This document shows positions 53,388 to 62,997 of a DNA stretch of 64,000 nucleotides, piece by piece. Source of the DNA: Paenibacillus sedimenti (GTDB taxonomy: Bacteria; Bacillota; Bacilli; Paenibacillales; NBRC-103111). The stretch covers positions 434,001 to 498,000 of the forward strand of contig NZ_JACVVD010000004.1 in the NCBI RefSeq assembly GCF_014534655.1, in the 5' to 3' direction. The notes below the pieces were generated by a model. The model had not been told where the DNA came from and did not search any database. It saw only the letters and a list, made by a program, of their open reading frames with translations. Every line of letters starts with the position of its first letter. The first letter of the stretch is position 1. A program made the position numbers and the translations under genes.

Positions 53388-54518
53388 TTACCAGTACAAT
53401 CGCCAATTTTTCAAGACGCGTACCAGACCTTCGAAGTAATAATAGTCTCCCCAGATGTTGCATTCATCAATGCCCATGCCACGGGGTTTGTTATACACCG
53501 CATGTTTCAGGATCCCGTTCGATTCCGGCAGATCCTTCGTCGTATAGTTCGTCGCAAGCGACGTCAGGATCGAAAGCGCCTTCTCTTCATAGAACCGTTT
53601 GTCCGGGTCCGCCAGTGGCAGCTGTTTGGCCAGCTCCAGCATACCGCATGCGGCGATGGCCGAGGCGGAGGAGTCCTTCTCCTGCTCCTTGCCGCCCATA
53701 AAAATCAGATCCCAGTACACCACGCCGTCCTCCGGTGTCCGGCTCAGGAAGTATTTACTCAAGGATTTGGACAGGTCCACCAATGAGGTATCCCCGTTGT
53801 ACAGGGAGCTTAGCAAGAAGCCGTAAATGCCCCACGCCTGGCCCCGGGCCCAGCAGGAATCGTCCGCATAGCCTTGGTGCGTGTTTCCGTATTTCGGCGC
53901 GCCGGTTTCAACGTCCATGTAGTAGGTATGATAGGTGGTATGATCCGGCCTGACGATATACTTGGCCGCTTGCTGCACATGGGTCCGCGCATATTCCGCA
54001 TAATGGGGCTTGCCCGACACTTCCGTCGCCCAATAGAGCAAGGGCAGATTGAGCAGACAATCGATGATCATCCGCCCGCATTGCTCGGGATCGTTCAGAT
54101 TCCCCCAAGCCTGAATGATGCCGGCCTTGGGGAAATAACGTTTCGCAAGCAGATCCGCAGCCTTCAAGGCCGTTTCCTTGGCCACCGGGTTCCCAGTGAT
54201 CTTATATTCCGCCACAGCGGAGAGAGAGTAGAGGAAGCCCAGATCATGAGTCTCCGTCTCGATCTCTTCCTCGATCCGCTTCTTGTAGCTTGCCAGCTGG
54301 TATTCCGCCGCATTCCGGTACTTGAAGTCTCCCGTCAGCTCGTAGGCCAGCCATAACATGCCGGTCCAGAAGCTGGAGGTCCACTCGATATTGTCGATTC
54401 CGGGATATACATGGTTCATGCTCGCCGGCGCCGGGTAGGTATCGGTGAACACCTCCAGGCTTTTGTCGATTTGCTTCAAGACATATTGGGCTGCTTGTTC
54501 ATAAAAATCGCGTTGCAT
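53388..54518 (-). CDS. GH88 unsaturated glucuronyl/galacturonyl hydrolase
   Basis: 376 residues, the length of Bacillus UGL. It has the two catalytic aspartates at UGL spacing: D92 in ETHDLGFLYSL and D153 in RMIIDCLLNLP (61 apart, as D88/D149 in the well-studied Bacillus enzyme), and the conserved 'GYADDSCWARGQAWGIYGF' loop. GH88 enzymes hydrate the double bond of 4,5-unsaturated uronic acids left by polysaccharide lyases and release the end sugar. Cytosolic, no signal peptide. AAGGAGGG precedes the ATG. The lyase partner is the gene at 59507. Confidence 0.93.
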   Translation of the reverse strand: MQRDFYEQAAQYVLKQIDKSLEVFTDTYPAPASMNHVYPGIDNIEWTSSFWTGMLWLAYELTGDFKYRNAAEYQLASYKKRIEEEIETETHDLGFLYSLSAVAEYKITGNPVAKETALKAADLLAKRYFPKAGIIQAWGNLNDPEQCGRMIIDCLLNLPLLYWATEVSGKPHYAEYARTHVQQAAKYIVRPDHTTYHTYYMDVETGAPKYGNTHQGYADDSCWARGQAWGIYGFLLSSLYNGDTSLVDLSKSLSKYFLSRTPEDGVVYWDLIFMGGKEQEKDSSASAIAACGMLELAKQLPLADPDKRFYEEKALSILTSLATNYTTKDLPESNGILKHAVYNKPRGMGIDECNIWGDYYYFEGLVRVLKNWRLYW

Positions 54519-54589
54519 TTATTATAAACCCTCCTTGGTTGTACTTAATGAAGTCATGCTTTCATAGGCCGGCTCCTTCGCAGCTGCAA

Positions 54590-56029
54590 TCAGCTGCTAA
54601 AGTCAACTTTATGAGCAAATTCGTTGATCTCGATGTTGCCCTCTTCCGGGCTCAGGATCACTTTCCCGTTAATCCGCAGGTTCTTGAAGTGAACCCCCGT
54701 TACGGGACGTTCAGAGTCGTATCCGAAAACCTGGCTGGGTATAGCATTCGCACCGTTATACGTGATGTTCTCGAAAAGGATATCTTCAATCCGGTTGCCT
54801 GAACAAGGATTATAGTCTTTATTCCACACTACCCGGAGATCCACCAGCCTGCCCAGCTCAAAATCCTCCACGCGGATATCCCGATATGTGACCTTCCTTA
54901 CCGTATTCTTATCTCCCGCATTAATAGCCATAGCCCCCATATAGTTAGGCTGGGGCTCATGATGCTCCAGGATATCGACATTCTCGAACACCACATCTTC
55001 AATTGTATCACCATTTCGATGATGATCCCCATGAGTCCCGATCATCAAAGGATGGGCTACGTCCGCCCATAACACCGAGTTCCGGACGGCAATTTGTCGG
55101 GTATCCCCATGGAAATCCCAGCGGGACCCGTAGACCGCGATACAATCGTCGGAGGTCCGGAGAAACACATCATCAATCTCGATCTGCGAGCAGGACATCA
55201 TATCTATCCCGTCCGACCAGCCGCGGGTGCTGAACGACTTGAAGTTGCGGATGGCGACCTGCTTGGATTGGCCGAGATAAATGCTGTAGTGCGGCGGATC
55301 GACGGTTATGATCCCTTCCACCGAGATATTCTCCGAGAATACGATCCGAATGCCGCGGAAAGCGGAGAACCTGTGGAAGTCAGAGAGGTACAATATTCCT
55401 CTCCCCCGAATAGTGACATCCCTGACATGTTCACATACGAGGGAACCCACAACAACCGCTCCCCCCGCAATGTACACGGTCTTCCCGGAAGGAATGCGCA
55501 GCACTGTTTCTTCCAGGTAATGCATGCCCGGGGCAAAATAGATCGTATCCGGCGCCTTGCCGCCTTCCGTCTTCGGGGTTTGGGCCAAACGGTAAATGTC
55601 CTCCGTGCGGTGGATCGCCGGCTTCAACCACAAGATGTTATCCCCATCGGGAAGCGTCGCATTTTCTTCCACGGGGTTAGCGAACAAGTGTAAATTGGCA
55701 AACCGTTCCCCGTTGACCTCAATAGACAGCTTCCTGGGCCTGTCCAAAGTAAACGTGATGCAACGCCCATCCTGTTCGTAAGCAATAGCAGCCGACAGAG
55801 GACGGATCACGGCTTCCCGGATCGGGCGGGCCTTACTCTCCACACGAACCTCCACGGAGCCTTTCATATCAAAATACACCATCGATGCCCGGCGGACGTT
55901 ATGCATATCCACTTTGACCTCATAAACGAACAGGTCCTGCCATTGCCCGCCCGGGGTACGCACGCTGACAACAAAATCGTCACATCCGACTGCACCTTTG
56001 GGAGCATCATAAATAACTGCTTGATTCAT
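54590..56029 (-). CDS. GH28-like right-handed beta-helix glycosidase
   Basis: 479 residues. An N-terminal beta-sandwich (about 1-120) is followed by a parallel beta-helix with the polygalacturonase-type motifs 'SDGIDMMSC', 'TSDDCIAVYG' and a later 'GTHGDHH' in place of the G-H-G/RIK sites, so the catalytic Asp residues are largely kept. No signal peptide, so it probably acts inside the cell on imported oligosaccharides. Related to GH28 but divergent; it could also belong to a neighbouring beta-helix family such as GH49/GH110. In the polysaccharide operon, between ABC permease and GH88 genes. Confidence 0.8.
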   Translation of the reverse strand: MNQAVIYDAPKGAVGCDDFVVSVRTPGGQWQDLFVYEVKVDMHNVRRASMVYFDMKGSVEVRVESKARPIREAVIRPLSAAIAYEQDGRCITFTLDRPRKLSIEVNGERFANLHLFANPVEENATLPDGDNILWLKPAIHRTEDIYRLAQTPKTEGGKAPDTIYFAPGMHYLEETVLRIPSGKTVYIAGGAVVVGSLVCEHVRDVTIRGRGILYLSDFHRFSAFRGIRIVFSENISVEGIITVDPPHYSIYLGQSKQVAIRNFKSFSTRGWSDGIDMMSCSQIEIDDVFLRTSDDCIAVYGSRWDFHGDTRQIAVRNSVLWADVAHPLMIGTHGDHHRNGDTIEDVVFENVDILEHHEPQPNYMGAMAINAGDKNTVRKVTYRDIRVEDFELGRLVDLRVVWNKDYNPCSGNRIEDILFENITYNGANAIPSQVFGYDSERPVTGVHFKNLRINGKVILSPEEGNIEINEFAHKVDFSS

Positions 56030-56113
56030 ATCGTGTGCTACCCTTTCTCTCTTCGATTTTTATTGATCTTATGCCGAAAGCCGCCCCTGTAAAAACCAGA
56101 AGCGGCTGGGGAA

Positions 56114-56941
56114 TCACCCTTTTGTTGCACCGGCGGCGATGCCTTTGACAAAATATTTTTGGAGGGACACGAAGACGATCAAGACAGGTACGATGGACAA
56201 CGTCGTGCCTGCGAATACCATATCCCACTGGGAGGCAAGCTCCCCTACGAACTTGAAGATCTCTACGATCATCGTTCTATTGTCGGAATGGAGCACCAGG
56301 CTCGGCATCAAAAAGTCGTTCCAGATGCCCAGGCCCTGCAGCACGACCATGCTTGCCGTACACGGTCCCAAAAGCGGGAACACAATCTGCCAGAAGATCC
56401 GGACTCTGGAGCACCCGTCAATGGCAGCCGATTCTTCGATTTCTGAAGGAATCCCCTTAATAAAGCTGGTATACAACAGCACGCCCATACCGACTGAACC
56501 CGAGATATAGATGAGGATGGGAGCAGTCAGCGTACCGTATAATCCGAAGGCTCTCATCTCCTTGAACAGGGGAATCATGTATACCTGGAAAGGGATCATC
56601 ATTCCCGCCAGATAATAAATATAAATGACATTCGTCCACTTTTTGCCCGTCCGTTCAATGGCGTAAGCCGCCATCGGGATGATCAGGATCATGAAGACGA
56701 TGGAAGTGACCGTCAAGATCAGACTGTTGAGCATCGCTTTCGGGAAATCCGTTTGGGTCAACAGATACTTGAAGCTATCCAGGTAAAGACTGGTGGGCAG
56801 CGCGATGGCGTCCCTTAGAATTTCGCCATTTGATTTGAAGGCCGATATCAAGCTGAAATAGACCGGGAAGAAAAACAGGACCGCCAGCACAGCGGCGATT
56901 GCAAACATGGAGATTTCGATCAATTTGCCCGATTTACGCAT
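56114..56941 (-). CDS. Carbohydrate ABC importer, permease (LplC/MalG-type)
   Basis: 275 residues, six helices, EAA loop 'EIEESAAIDGCSRVRIFWQIVFPLLGP' near residue 170. It forms the heterodimeric channel with the permease at 56943; the ATG begins just after that gene's stop. The ATPase is missing and is probably the shared MsmX-type protein encoded elsewhere. Confidence 0.93.
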   Translation of the reverse strand: MRKSGKLIEISMFAIAAVLAVLFFFPVYFSLISAFKSNGEILRDAIALPTSLYLDSFKYLLTQTDFPKAMLNSLILTVTSIVFMILIIPMAAYAIERTGKKWTNVIYIYYLAGMMIPFQVYMIPLFKEMRAFGLYGTLTAPILIYISGSVGMGVLLYTSFIKGIPSEIEESAAIDGCSRVRIFWQIVFPLLGPCTASMVVLQGLGIWNDFLMPSLVLHSDNRTMIVEIFKFVGELASQWDMVFAGTTLSIVPVLIVFVSLQKYFVKGIAAGATKG

Positions 56942-56942
56942 C

Positions 56943-57872
56943 TTACATTTGCACCTCCCGTTTCCGGAGTAATTTCACTTGAATCAGCGATACGATAAGG
57001 ATCAGGACGAAAAGAACCAGAGACAGTGCTGTTCCGTAGCCTTGCCGCAGCTCGCCGAAGCCTACTTTGTAAACGATGTACGTCAATGTTTCCGTTGCAA
57101 AACCAGGTCCGCCATCCGTCATGACGGCAATTTGGTCGAATATTTTGAGTGCACCGATCATGGACAGCATGATGCTGACCGTCATGGCTCCTGCAAGCAA
57201 AGGGAAGGTGATATGGCGGAATTGCTGCCAACGGCCCGCCCCATCAATGGACGCCGCTTCATGCAGCTCGGGTGGAATCCCTTGAAGCCCCGCCAGATAG
57301 ATGATCATATAATAACCCGAGCCTTTCCAGACGGTTGTGATGATAATGGCGATCAGCGCATAGTCGGGATTACCCAGCCAGTCGATCTTAAGATCACCCA
57401 ATCCTATCCGGTCCAGCAATTGGGAGATGACTCCGAAGTTATAATTGAAGATAATGGCCCATACAAAACCCATTACGATACCGCTGAGCAGGACCGGGAA
57501 ATAAAAGATGCTTCGGAATAAATTTTTGAACCAACGCACTTGGTCCACCAGCATAGCCAGAGCAAGCGCTACGATGTTCTCGAGTACAACCAGTGAAACC
57601 GATAGGATCAGCGTGTTCTTCAAAGCATTGTATACCCGGGTGCTATGGAGCATTTCTTTGAAGTTATCAAGTCCGATATATCGGATATCCGTGCTGACAC
57701 CGTCCCAGGAAGTAAAGCTTAGATGAAAGCTGTTTAAGGTCGGATAAATGACGAACAATGTATACAAGATAAAGGAAGGCAGAATAAACCAAACCGAGAA
57801 GGAGAGCCATTTTTTCTTTTTGGCGGCCGCCTTTGTCTGGGCTGTTGCACGTATAGTCTCTATGTTTGCCAT
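56943..57872 (-). CDS. Carbohydrate ABC importer, permease (LplB/MalF-type)
   Basis: 309 residues with six helices and EAA loop 'ELHEAASIDGAGRWQQFRHITFPLL'. An N-terminal basic segment KAAAKKKKW precedes helix 1. AGGAGTGAG before the ATG. Cotranscribed with the binding-protein gene upstream, from which it is separated by 130 bases with two hairpins. Confidence 0.93.
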   Translation of the reverse strand: MANIETIRATAQTKAAAKKKKWLSFSVWFILPSFILYTLFVIYPTLNSFHLSFTSWDGVSTDIRYIGLDNFKEMLHSTRVYNALKNTLILSVSLVVLENIVALALAMLVDQVRWFKNLFRSIFYFPVLLSGIVMGFVWAIIFNYNFGVISQLLDRIGLGDLKIDWLGNPDYALIAIIITTVWKGSGYYMIIYLAGLQGIPPELHEAASIDGAGRWQQFRHITFPLLAGAMTVSIMLSMIGALKIFDQIAVMTDGGPGFATETLTYIVYKVGFGELRQGYGTALSLVLFVLILIVSLIQVKLLRKREVQM

Positions 57873-57887
57873 ACTCTCACTCCTAAG

Positions 57888-57907
57888 AGCTTTGCTTTAG
57901 CAAAGCT
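57888..57907. other. Palindrome AGCTTTGCT-tt-AGCAAAGCT
   Basis: Perfect short inverted repeat just before the permease ribosome-binding site; it could fold in the mRNA and modulate permease translation. Confidence 0.5.
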
Positions 57908-57947
57908 TGCATCGTAAGCTTAAACTACGTACTGCTTTTTTTGAGAA

Positions 57948-57981
57948 GGAGCAACCCCTTCCATTCCAATGAGGTTGCTCC
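57948..57981 (-). other. Intergenic hairpin after the binding-protein gene
   Basis: GGAGCAACC ... GGTTGCTCC, without T-run. Such stems after malE-type genes stabilise the upstream message, so binding protein is made in excess over permease. Confidence 0.65.
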
Positions 57982-58003
57982 GTTCCCTGTAGGAAGCTGA
58001 ATC

Positions 58004-59347
58004 TTATTTTTTACTTGCCGCGTTAGCTTTTATATTGGCATCCCATTCGGCATCTGCTCTCTTCATGTACGCCTCGCTGAAGTCGCCTTTGGTCAACCAT
58101 TCTTGAATCAGCTTATAGTACCAGTTGCGCCATTGAGGAGGCATTTGGTTATCGCCAAAGAAGGCGTTGATCTGCAGGGATTTGATGGTTTTGGAATCAG
58201 CCATGACATCAAGTACGCGCTTCATTTGCGGACTTGCTTCATAAGTTATCGCTTCTTTGGTCGTTGAAATTCCGTTAACGGCTTTCAGGTATTTGCTATA
58301 TTGATCCTTAGAGAAAAAGAACTTCACAAATTCGGTGATGGCCGCTTTTTTGTCCGCATCTTGATTGGCTTTGGTAGAGATAGACCAGCCCTGGATGTTG
58401 TTCAAGCCGTTGACGATGATTCTGCCCTTACGGTCTGGAACAGGGTACCAACCGAATTCAAACTTGGGATCAGCTTGGCTGATCTGGGTGAACATCCACG
58501 GGCCGGAGAACAGCTGAGCCGCTTTGCCGGTTACCAGCATGGAGGCAGTTTGGTTGTCGGCAGTACTCGCCCAGCCTTTGTCCACATATCCTTTAGTGAA
58601 CAGTTCGTTAAAATCCTTCATCGCCTGCATCGGGCCTGCATCGGTAAAGCTCGCCTGCCCTTTGGTACGCTTGGAATTCCAGTTCGGATCATCACCGAAC
58701 ACGTTATCCATGAGGTATTTGTTTACCCAGAAGCCCCAGTGGAAAATGTCCTTACCGCCGAAGGTGATCGGTGTGATGCCTTTGGCTTTCAGCTTCTCTT
58801 GAATGGCCAGGAACTCGTCATAGGTCTTCGGTTCGGCGGTTACGCCTGCATCCGCATAAGCCTTTTTACTGTAAATAATGCCGTGGGGAGGATTGCCGAC
58901 AATCGGCGCTGTCCAGTTTTTGCCGTTCAGCTTTGGAGCATCCGAGAATAAGGCGAGCCATTCCGGCGGCAGCTCTGCGATTTTACCCGCTTCAGAGAAC
59001 AGCTGGGTATCGCGCATCTCCACCAGGTCCGGGAATTCACCAACAGCGTCTTTCGTCTTCAGCCAATCCAGATAGGAGGCCATGCCGCCTTCGGAGAGAT
59101 CGTTGATCTTGACGTTCGGGTTCGCTTTGGTGAAAGCAGCTACCGCATCGGCTATAGCTTGTTTGCCTGCCGGGTCGCCGGTGGCATAACCGATAGAGAA
59201 GGTTACGTTCTTCTTGGGAGCCGCGCTTGCTGCGGTTGTTGCCGCCGGACTCGAAGTGTTGCTGCCGGTACCGCAAGCGGATAGGACTAGCGACAGAGCC
59301 ACTACGCTGGACAGTGATACTGCGATGGTTTTTTTGGTCATTGCCAT
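58004..59347 (-). CDS. Carbohydrate ABC importer, solute-binding lipoprotein
   Basis: 447 residues; lipobox LSAC with Cys25, then an Ala/Thr/Ser-rich linker and a family-1 extracellular binding fold ('NVTFSIGYATGDPAGKQAIADAVAAFTKANPNV', 'LFSGPWMFTQI'). It captures oligosaccharides outside the membrane for the two permeases downstream. GGGAGGTT precedes the ATG. It follows the lyase gene in the operon with about 160 bases between. Confidence 0.92.
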   Translation of the reverse strand: MAMTKKTIAVSLSSVVALSLVLSACGTGSNTSSPAATTAASAAPKKNVTFSIGYATGDPAGKQAIADAVAAFTKANPNVKINDLSEGGMASYLDWLKTKDAVGEFPDLVEMRDTQLFSEAGKIAELPPEWLALFSDAPKLNGKNWTAPIVGNPPHGIIYSKKAYADAGVTAEPKTYDEFLAIQEKLKAKGITPITFGGKDIFHWGFWVNKYLMDNVFGDDPNWNSKRTKGQASFTDAGPMQAMKDFNELFTKGYVDKGWASTADNQTASMLVTGKAAQLFSGPWMFTQISQADPKFEFGWYPVPDRKGRIIVNGLNNIQGWSISTKANQDADKKAAITEFVKFFFSKDQYSKYLKAVNGISTTKEAITYEASPQMKRVLDVMADSKTIKSLQINAFFGDNQMPPQWRNWYYKLIQEWLTKGDFSEAYMKRADAEWDANIKANAASKK

Positions 59348-59506
59348 TTGTGTGTAACCTCCCTTGGATGGTTCAAACTTTATTTTCCGAAGAATGGCGT
59401 TTTTTGTCGTTTCATCGCGCTTCTTCTTCCGTGTTTTAAGACTACCATACCGCGAAAAGGTTTAGTATGCGGTTTTTTAAGCTCGATATGCAGGAATTTA
59501 AGGTGT

Positions 59507-62500
59507 TTAATTATCTGTCTCCTGTGTAGTTTCCGACCGCAGCATACGTTCACCCAGCCATTCTTCGATGGAGATCCTGATGTCCGCCCCTCCGCTTTCC
59601 AAGCCCAGAACTGTAAGTTCCTGCCTCCTGCCGTCTGCCAGATACACCTGCAGTCGGCCTGCCGACTCCGCTTCGGCCCGCCTGATCTGCGGTTTGCCTT
59701 CATGAAGTTCCAGGACGGTCAGAAAGCAAGCCTCCTTGCCTTCGGAGCGGAAGCTGACCGTTGTCCTTCGGGCCGGATCGTCGCCAAGCGGATAGTCGCC
59801 GCCGATGGTCCCTTCGAAGGCCACGGCTCCCATACCGCTTATATCCAATATGGCTTCAGCCGGCTCCCGGCAATCGAGAGGTTCGAAGGGCAACGCACGC
59901 AAAGCCGGTTCCCCTTCCAGGTGAACGGGTCCCCCATAATAATCCGTACCGATCCCGTTGCCGTGATCAACATTCCTGAACGTAACGTCCATTTCGGCCA
60001 GATGGATGCGCCTCCCATCCGCCAGGATGAGGCAGGGATCGTCCCAGAAGATGGTTTTTCGTGCAGCTCTGTCCACATATACCTGAAGAGTCAGCACATG
60101 GACATCGCGCAATGAAACGCTGACACGGCGTTTCCCCAAGATCCAAGCGCCAAACTTGTCTTGGGCCAGGTGCTTCCCATCCCCCAACACCCGGTATTCC
60201 AGCGTTTTATTCACGGGAACCGCCTCGGCATACCAGCCGGTCATGACTTCCTGCTGCGGAGGCCAAACCGCATGGACATCCGTGTCCATCCGCCCTTCCT
60301 CGTTATGCAGCATGTGGCGGCCGTCGCGGTCATCTCTCTCCCGGTTGTACACATGTGAGAACCGGGCTACGGCCGGCGCCGTGCAGGAGTACCAGTTGCA
60401 ATCGCTAATAAACTGCCCCGCTCCGTAGGGGTCGTCATTCATCTTCCCGGTATGGCGAAGATATTTCTTCTGTTCCGATTCCAATCCCCTGAAGCCTTGG
60501 TAATGATGCAGACAATCGTAGGTATGCACCTGCTCTCCCCTGACGTAATCCGCCAGCACAACATAATCGTCAGTGACGACCATGAGTCTTCTCTGCAAGA
60601 TGGGCTCGGAATATTCCCCGAGCTCCCCCTGCGCCCTGGGGACGGAAGGTACCGGCACCTCCCTGCCTTCCATCAGACTACGGTCTTCCGGAAACCTCTC
60701 CGGATAAGGCGTCTGCCCGCCGTAAGGAGGGTCGCTCCACCGGGCAACGGTTTCGACGGCGCAAACCTGCAGCAGGTTCCCGCTGTGGAACATCAGTCGA
60801 CAGGATTCAACAGGCTCCTGCATTTGCCCGTCCACAACGACCATATTGTGGGATAAGGAGGCCTGTACCCACATTTTGAACATAAACGAGTGGTATCCGT
60901 ACCAGGAGGCCAAGGGACCGTAGGCGTTTTTGCCGTATCGCTTGATCGAGACAAGTCCCGTCCGGTCGAAGTGTCCATGATAGCCCCCGTGGGAACCGTA
61001 TTTCAGCACCGCCTGAAGCCGTTCCCGCTCCGGAATGCCCGGCTTGCGGGAGCGAAGGACGGCGAGCCCCGCATTGTCCGCGTAAGCGGAGCCCGCGCAA
61101 TGAAGTCCGGCAGGTTCCGGCAGCTCTCCTACGCCGTACAACAGATCGCGCCGGTCCGCATCCCGGATGACCGAAACATATCTTGGATCTCTCCATAAAT
61201 AGTAGGCCAGATCGTACCACTTCACCATATCCTTGTCCGTGGAGTCATTGTTGCCGATCAGTATGCCCCGATCGTCGACGAAAGGCAGCATGGCATCCCA
61301 TACATCCTTGACGGATCGGGTATTCCGCCGGACGGGGCCGAATTTCCGGAAGGACATGCCCAGGAACGGCTTCTCCATCGACATGGACCAAGGAGACAAC
61401 ATGGCATCCTTGCGGTACGAGGCCGGTACCTGCATATGCTTCAGGTTCAACCCCCAGGGCTCCGCCGCCTGTGCCAGCCGGGTGAACATGTCGGCGAACA
61501 GAACCACATAGTTACTTGCCCCCTCGAAGTACCAGCCGTCGTCCATAATACCGGTACGGACCATATCAACGAAGCCTCCCGGCCCTTCGATAAACCGCTT
61601 GATCCAGTGCATATCCTGCAGCACCAGACTGCACAAGAGAGCCCCGACCATTCCGCCGGAGGGGATATTGTTCGTATCCCCGTCCGTGATCATCCAGTCG
61701 ACCTTGTCGATGAAGAGCCGGAACGCCATCTCCATCCGTGTGCGGTCTTCCTCCGTCCACACGCCGGCATCATACAGCAGATCGTAACAGGAGGCCACAT
61801 CCAGCATAAACTCGCCCTCGTGAATCAAGCCGCCGGTACATACCTTTACTCCCCGTGGCGTCCGCAGCGCCATTTCATCTTCCGTGGCGTAAATATGGAG
61901 AAACGGCGCATCCGTAGCCGGATACCCGTCCACCGGGTCAGCTAGACGGCGCAGAAATAGTACCGCCTTCTCCAGAAGATCCTGCCTGCCGGTCAGCTTC
62001 CACGCCACTGAAGCCGCATGAAGGTTGAAGCGTTGGGGCAGCTCAAAAGCGTAAGGCTTCCCGGCCCCTTGAGCTACCGGCACCTTCCAAGCTTCCGCTA
62101 GCAGGACCAGCTGCTCCAACTCCTTGCGGGCCCAATCATAGACTGCTGCATTCCTTCTTACCCCGTCCCATCCCTCTTCCATATGTAAAATGTAGGGATG
62201 CGGGAGCCTCCGGACCGTGTAAAAGGTCAGTTGTTCGGCATAGTTCGCATCGCCGTTAGGAACCGCCGTGAAGACCTGTTCTTCATACCCGCCGGGGGCA
62301 ACTCCGTCATGAATGCGTACCGACATGGCGACCCTACCCGATTCCCCAGGCTGAAGCAGAAGGCAATCCGGCTCCAACCGGGTTTCCATGGATTCAAAGC
62401 CATAGATGGACGGACGGCAAATCACTGCTTGAACTTCCGCAGTCAGATTGGATACGGTAATTACGTAGTCAACCGTTTCGCCAGGCTCACCTGCCCTGGA

Positions 62501-62917
62501 TAAGCGGTCTGCTTCCAGCGCGATGCGGCCCAATTTCTTCAGACGGAGGTTCCGGATGGGAAGCTCTTCTCCGCCGCTTCCGTTCAGCAGTTTGACGCTC
62601 AGCCCGACCCGGGATATCATCCGCCAGAAAGCGGAGGTGAAGGCCATGCAATCGAAATGGCTAAAACCAATCTCAACAGTCGTCCAGCCACGGCCTGACA
62701 CCAACACCTTCGCGGCAGCGCACTCGATATATTCCGGCCTGCCAAATTGCAGCGGGTACACCCGGGCCCCGATCTCCGCCTTCTGCCCTTCCGGCATACA
62801 AATTTCAAAGGCCAATGCGTCCCAGCTTCTCCAATCCTCCGCTTGTTCATGTTCGAATACCGATTCCTGACCGGATACAAGAACTGCTTGCCGGCAAATG
62901 GTTTGCATCGGATTCAT
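59507..62917 (-). CDS. Heparinase II/III-like polysaccharide lyase
   Basis: 1136 residues, large for the family. An N-terminal beta-rich domain (about 1-250), an (alpha/alpha)n toroid (about 260-600) with conserved Asn pair in TNNIPSGGMVGAL, and a C-terminal beta-sandwich with the heparinase II/III motif 'HGGYHGHFD' (catalytic His region about 670), Tyr/His in SWYGYHS and SHNMVVVDG. It probably breaks uronic-acid-containing chains by beta-elimination. No signal peptide is visible, so it acts in the cytosol or is anchored otherwise. The start may be ATG 62908, which is better spaced from AGAGGGGG. Substrate family (heparin, alginate, other) is not decidable here. Confidence 0.85.
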   Translation of the reverse strand: MNPMQTICRQAVLVSGQESVFEHEQAEDWRSWDALAFEICMPEGQKAEIGARVYPLQFGRPEYIECAAAKVLVSGRGWTTVEIGFSHFDCMAFTSAFWRMISRVGLSVKLLNGSGGEELPIRNLRLKKLGRIALEADRLSRAGEPGETVDYVITVSNLTAEVQAVICRPSIYGFESMETRLEPDCLLLQPGESGRVAMSVRIHDGVAPGGYEEQVFTAVPNGDANYAEQLTFYTVRRLPHPYILHMEEGWDGVRRNAAVYDWARKELEQLVLLAEAWKVPVAQGAGKPYAFELPQRFNLHAASVAWKLTGRQDLLEKAVLFLRRLADPVDGYPATDAPFLHIYATEDEMALRTPRGVKVCTGGLIHEGEFMLDVASCYDLLYDAGVWTEEDRTRMEMAFRLFIDKVDWMITDGDTNNIPSGGMVGALLCSLVLQDMHWIKRFIEGPGGFVDMVRTGIMDDGWYFEGASNYVVLFADMFTRLAQAAEPWGLNLKHMQVPASYRKDAMLSPWSMSMEKPFLGMSFRKFGPVRRNTRSVKDVWDAMLPFVDDRGILIGNNDSTDKDMVKWYDLAYYLWRDPRYVSVIRDADRRDLLYGVGELPEPAGLHCAGSAYADNAGLAVLRSRKPGIPERERLQAVLKYGSHGGYHGHFDRTGLVSIKRYGKNAYGPLASWYGYHSFMFKMWVQASLSHNMVVVDGQMQEPVESCRLMFHSGNLLQVCAVETVARWSDPPYGGQTPYPERFPEDRSLMEGREVPVPSVPRAQGELGEYSEPILQRRLMVVTDDYVVLADYVRGEQVHTYDCLHHYQGFRGLESEQKKYLRHTGKMNDDPYGAGQFISDCNWYSCTAPAVARFSHVYNRERDDRDGRHMLHNEEGRMDTDVHAVWPPQQEVMTGWYAEAVPVNKTLEYRVLGDGKHLAQDKFGAWILGKRRVSVSLRDVHVLTLQVYVDRAARKTIFWDDPCLILADGRRIHLAEMDVTFRNVDHGNGIGTDYYGGPVHLEGEPALRALPFEPLDCREPAEAILDISGMGAVAFEGTIGGDYPLGDDPARRTTVSFRSEGKEACFLTVLELHEGKPQIRRAEAESAGRLQVYLADGRRQELTVLGLESGGADIRISIEEWLGERMLRSETTQETDN

Positions 62918-62944
62918 TCCCCCTCTTTTCGTTCAATCGCAATG

Positions 62945-62983
62945 AAAACCGGCCGACGGGATCCCCCCGCCGACCGGTTTTTT
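62945..62983 (-). terminator. Terminator or attenuator between SBP and lyase genes
   Basis: On the minus strand AAAACCGGTCGGCGG ... CCGTCGGCCGGTTTT; GC-rich stem, with a short T-tail. It ends the binding-protein gene at 62998 or attenuates transcription into the lyase gene. Confidence 0.8.
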
Positions 62984-62997
62984 CCATCACGTAAGGT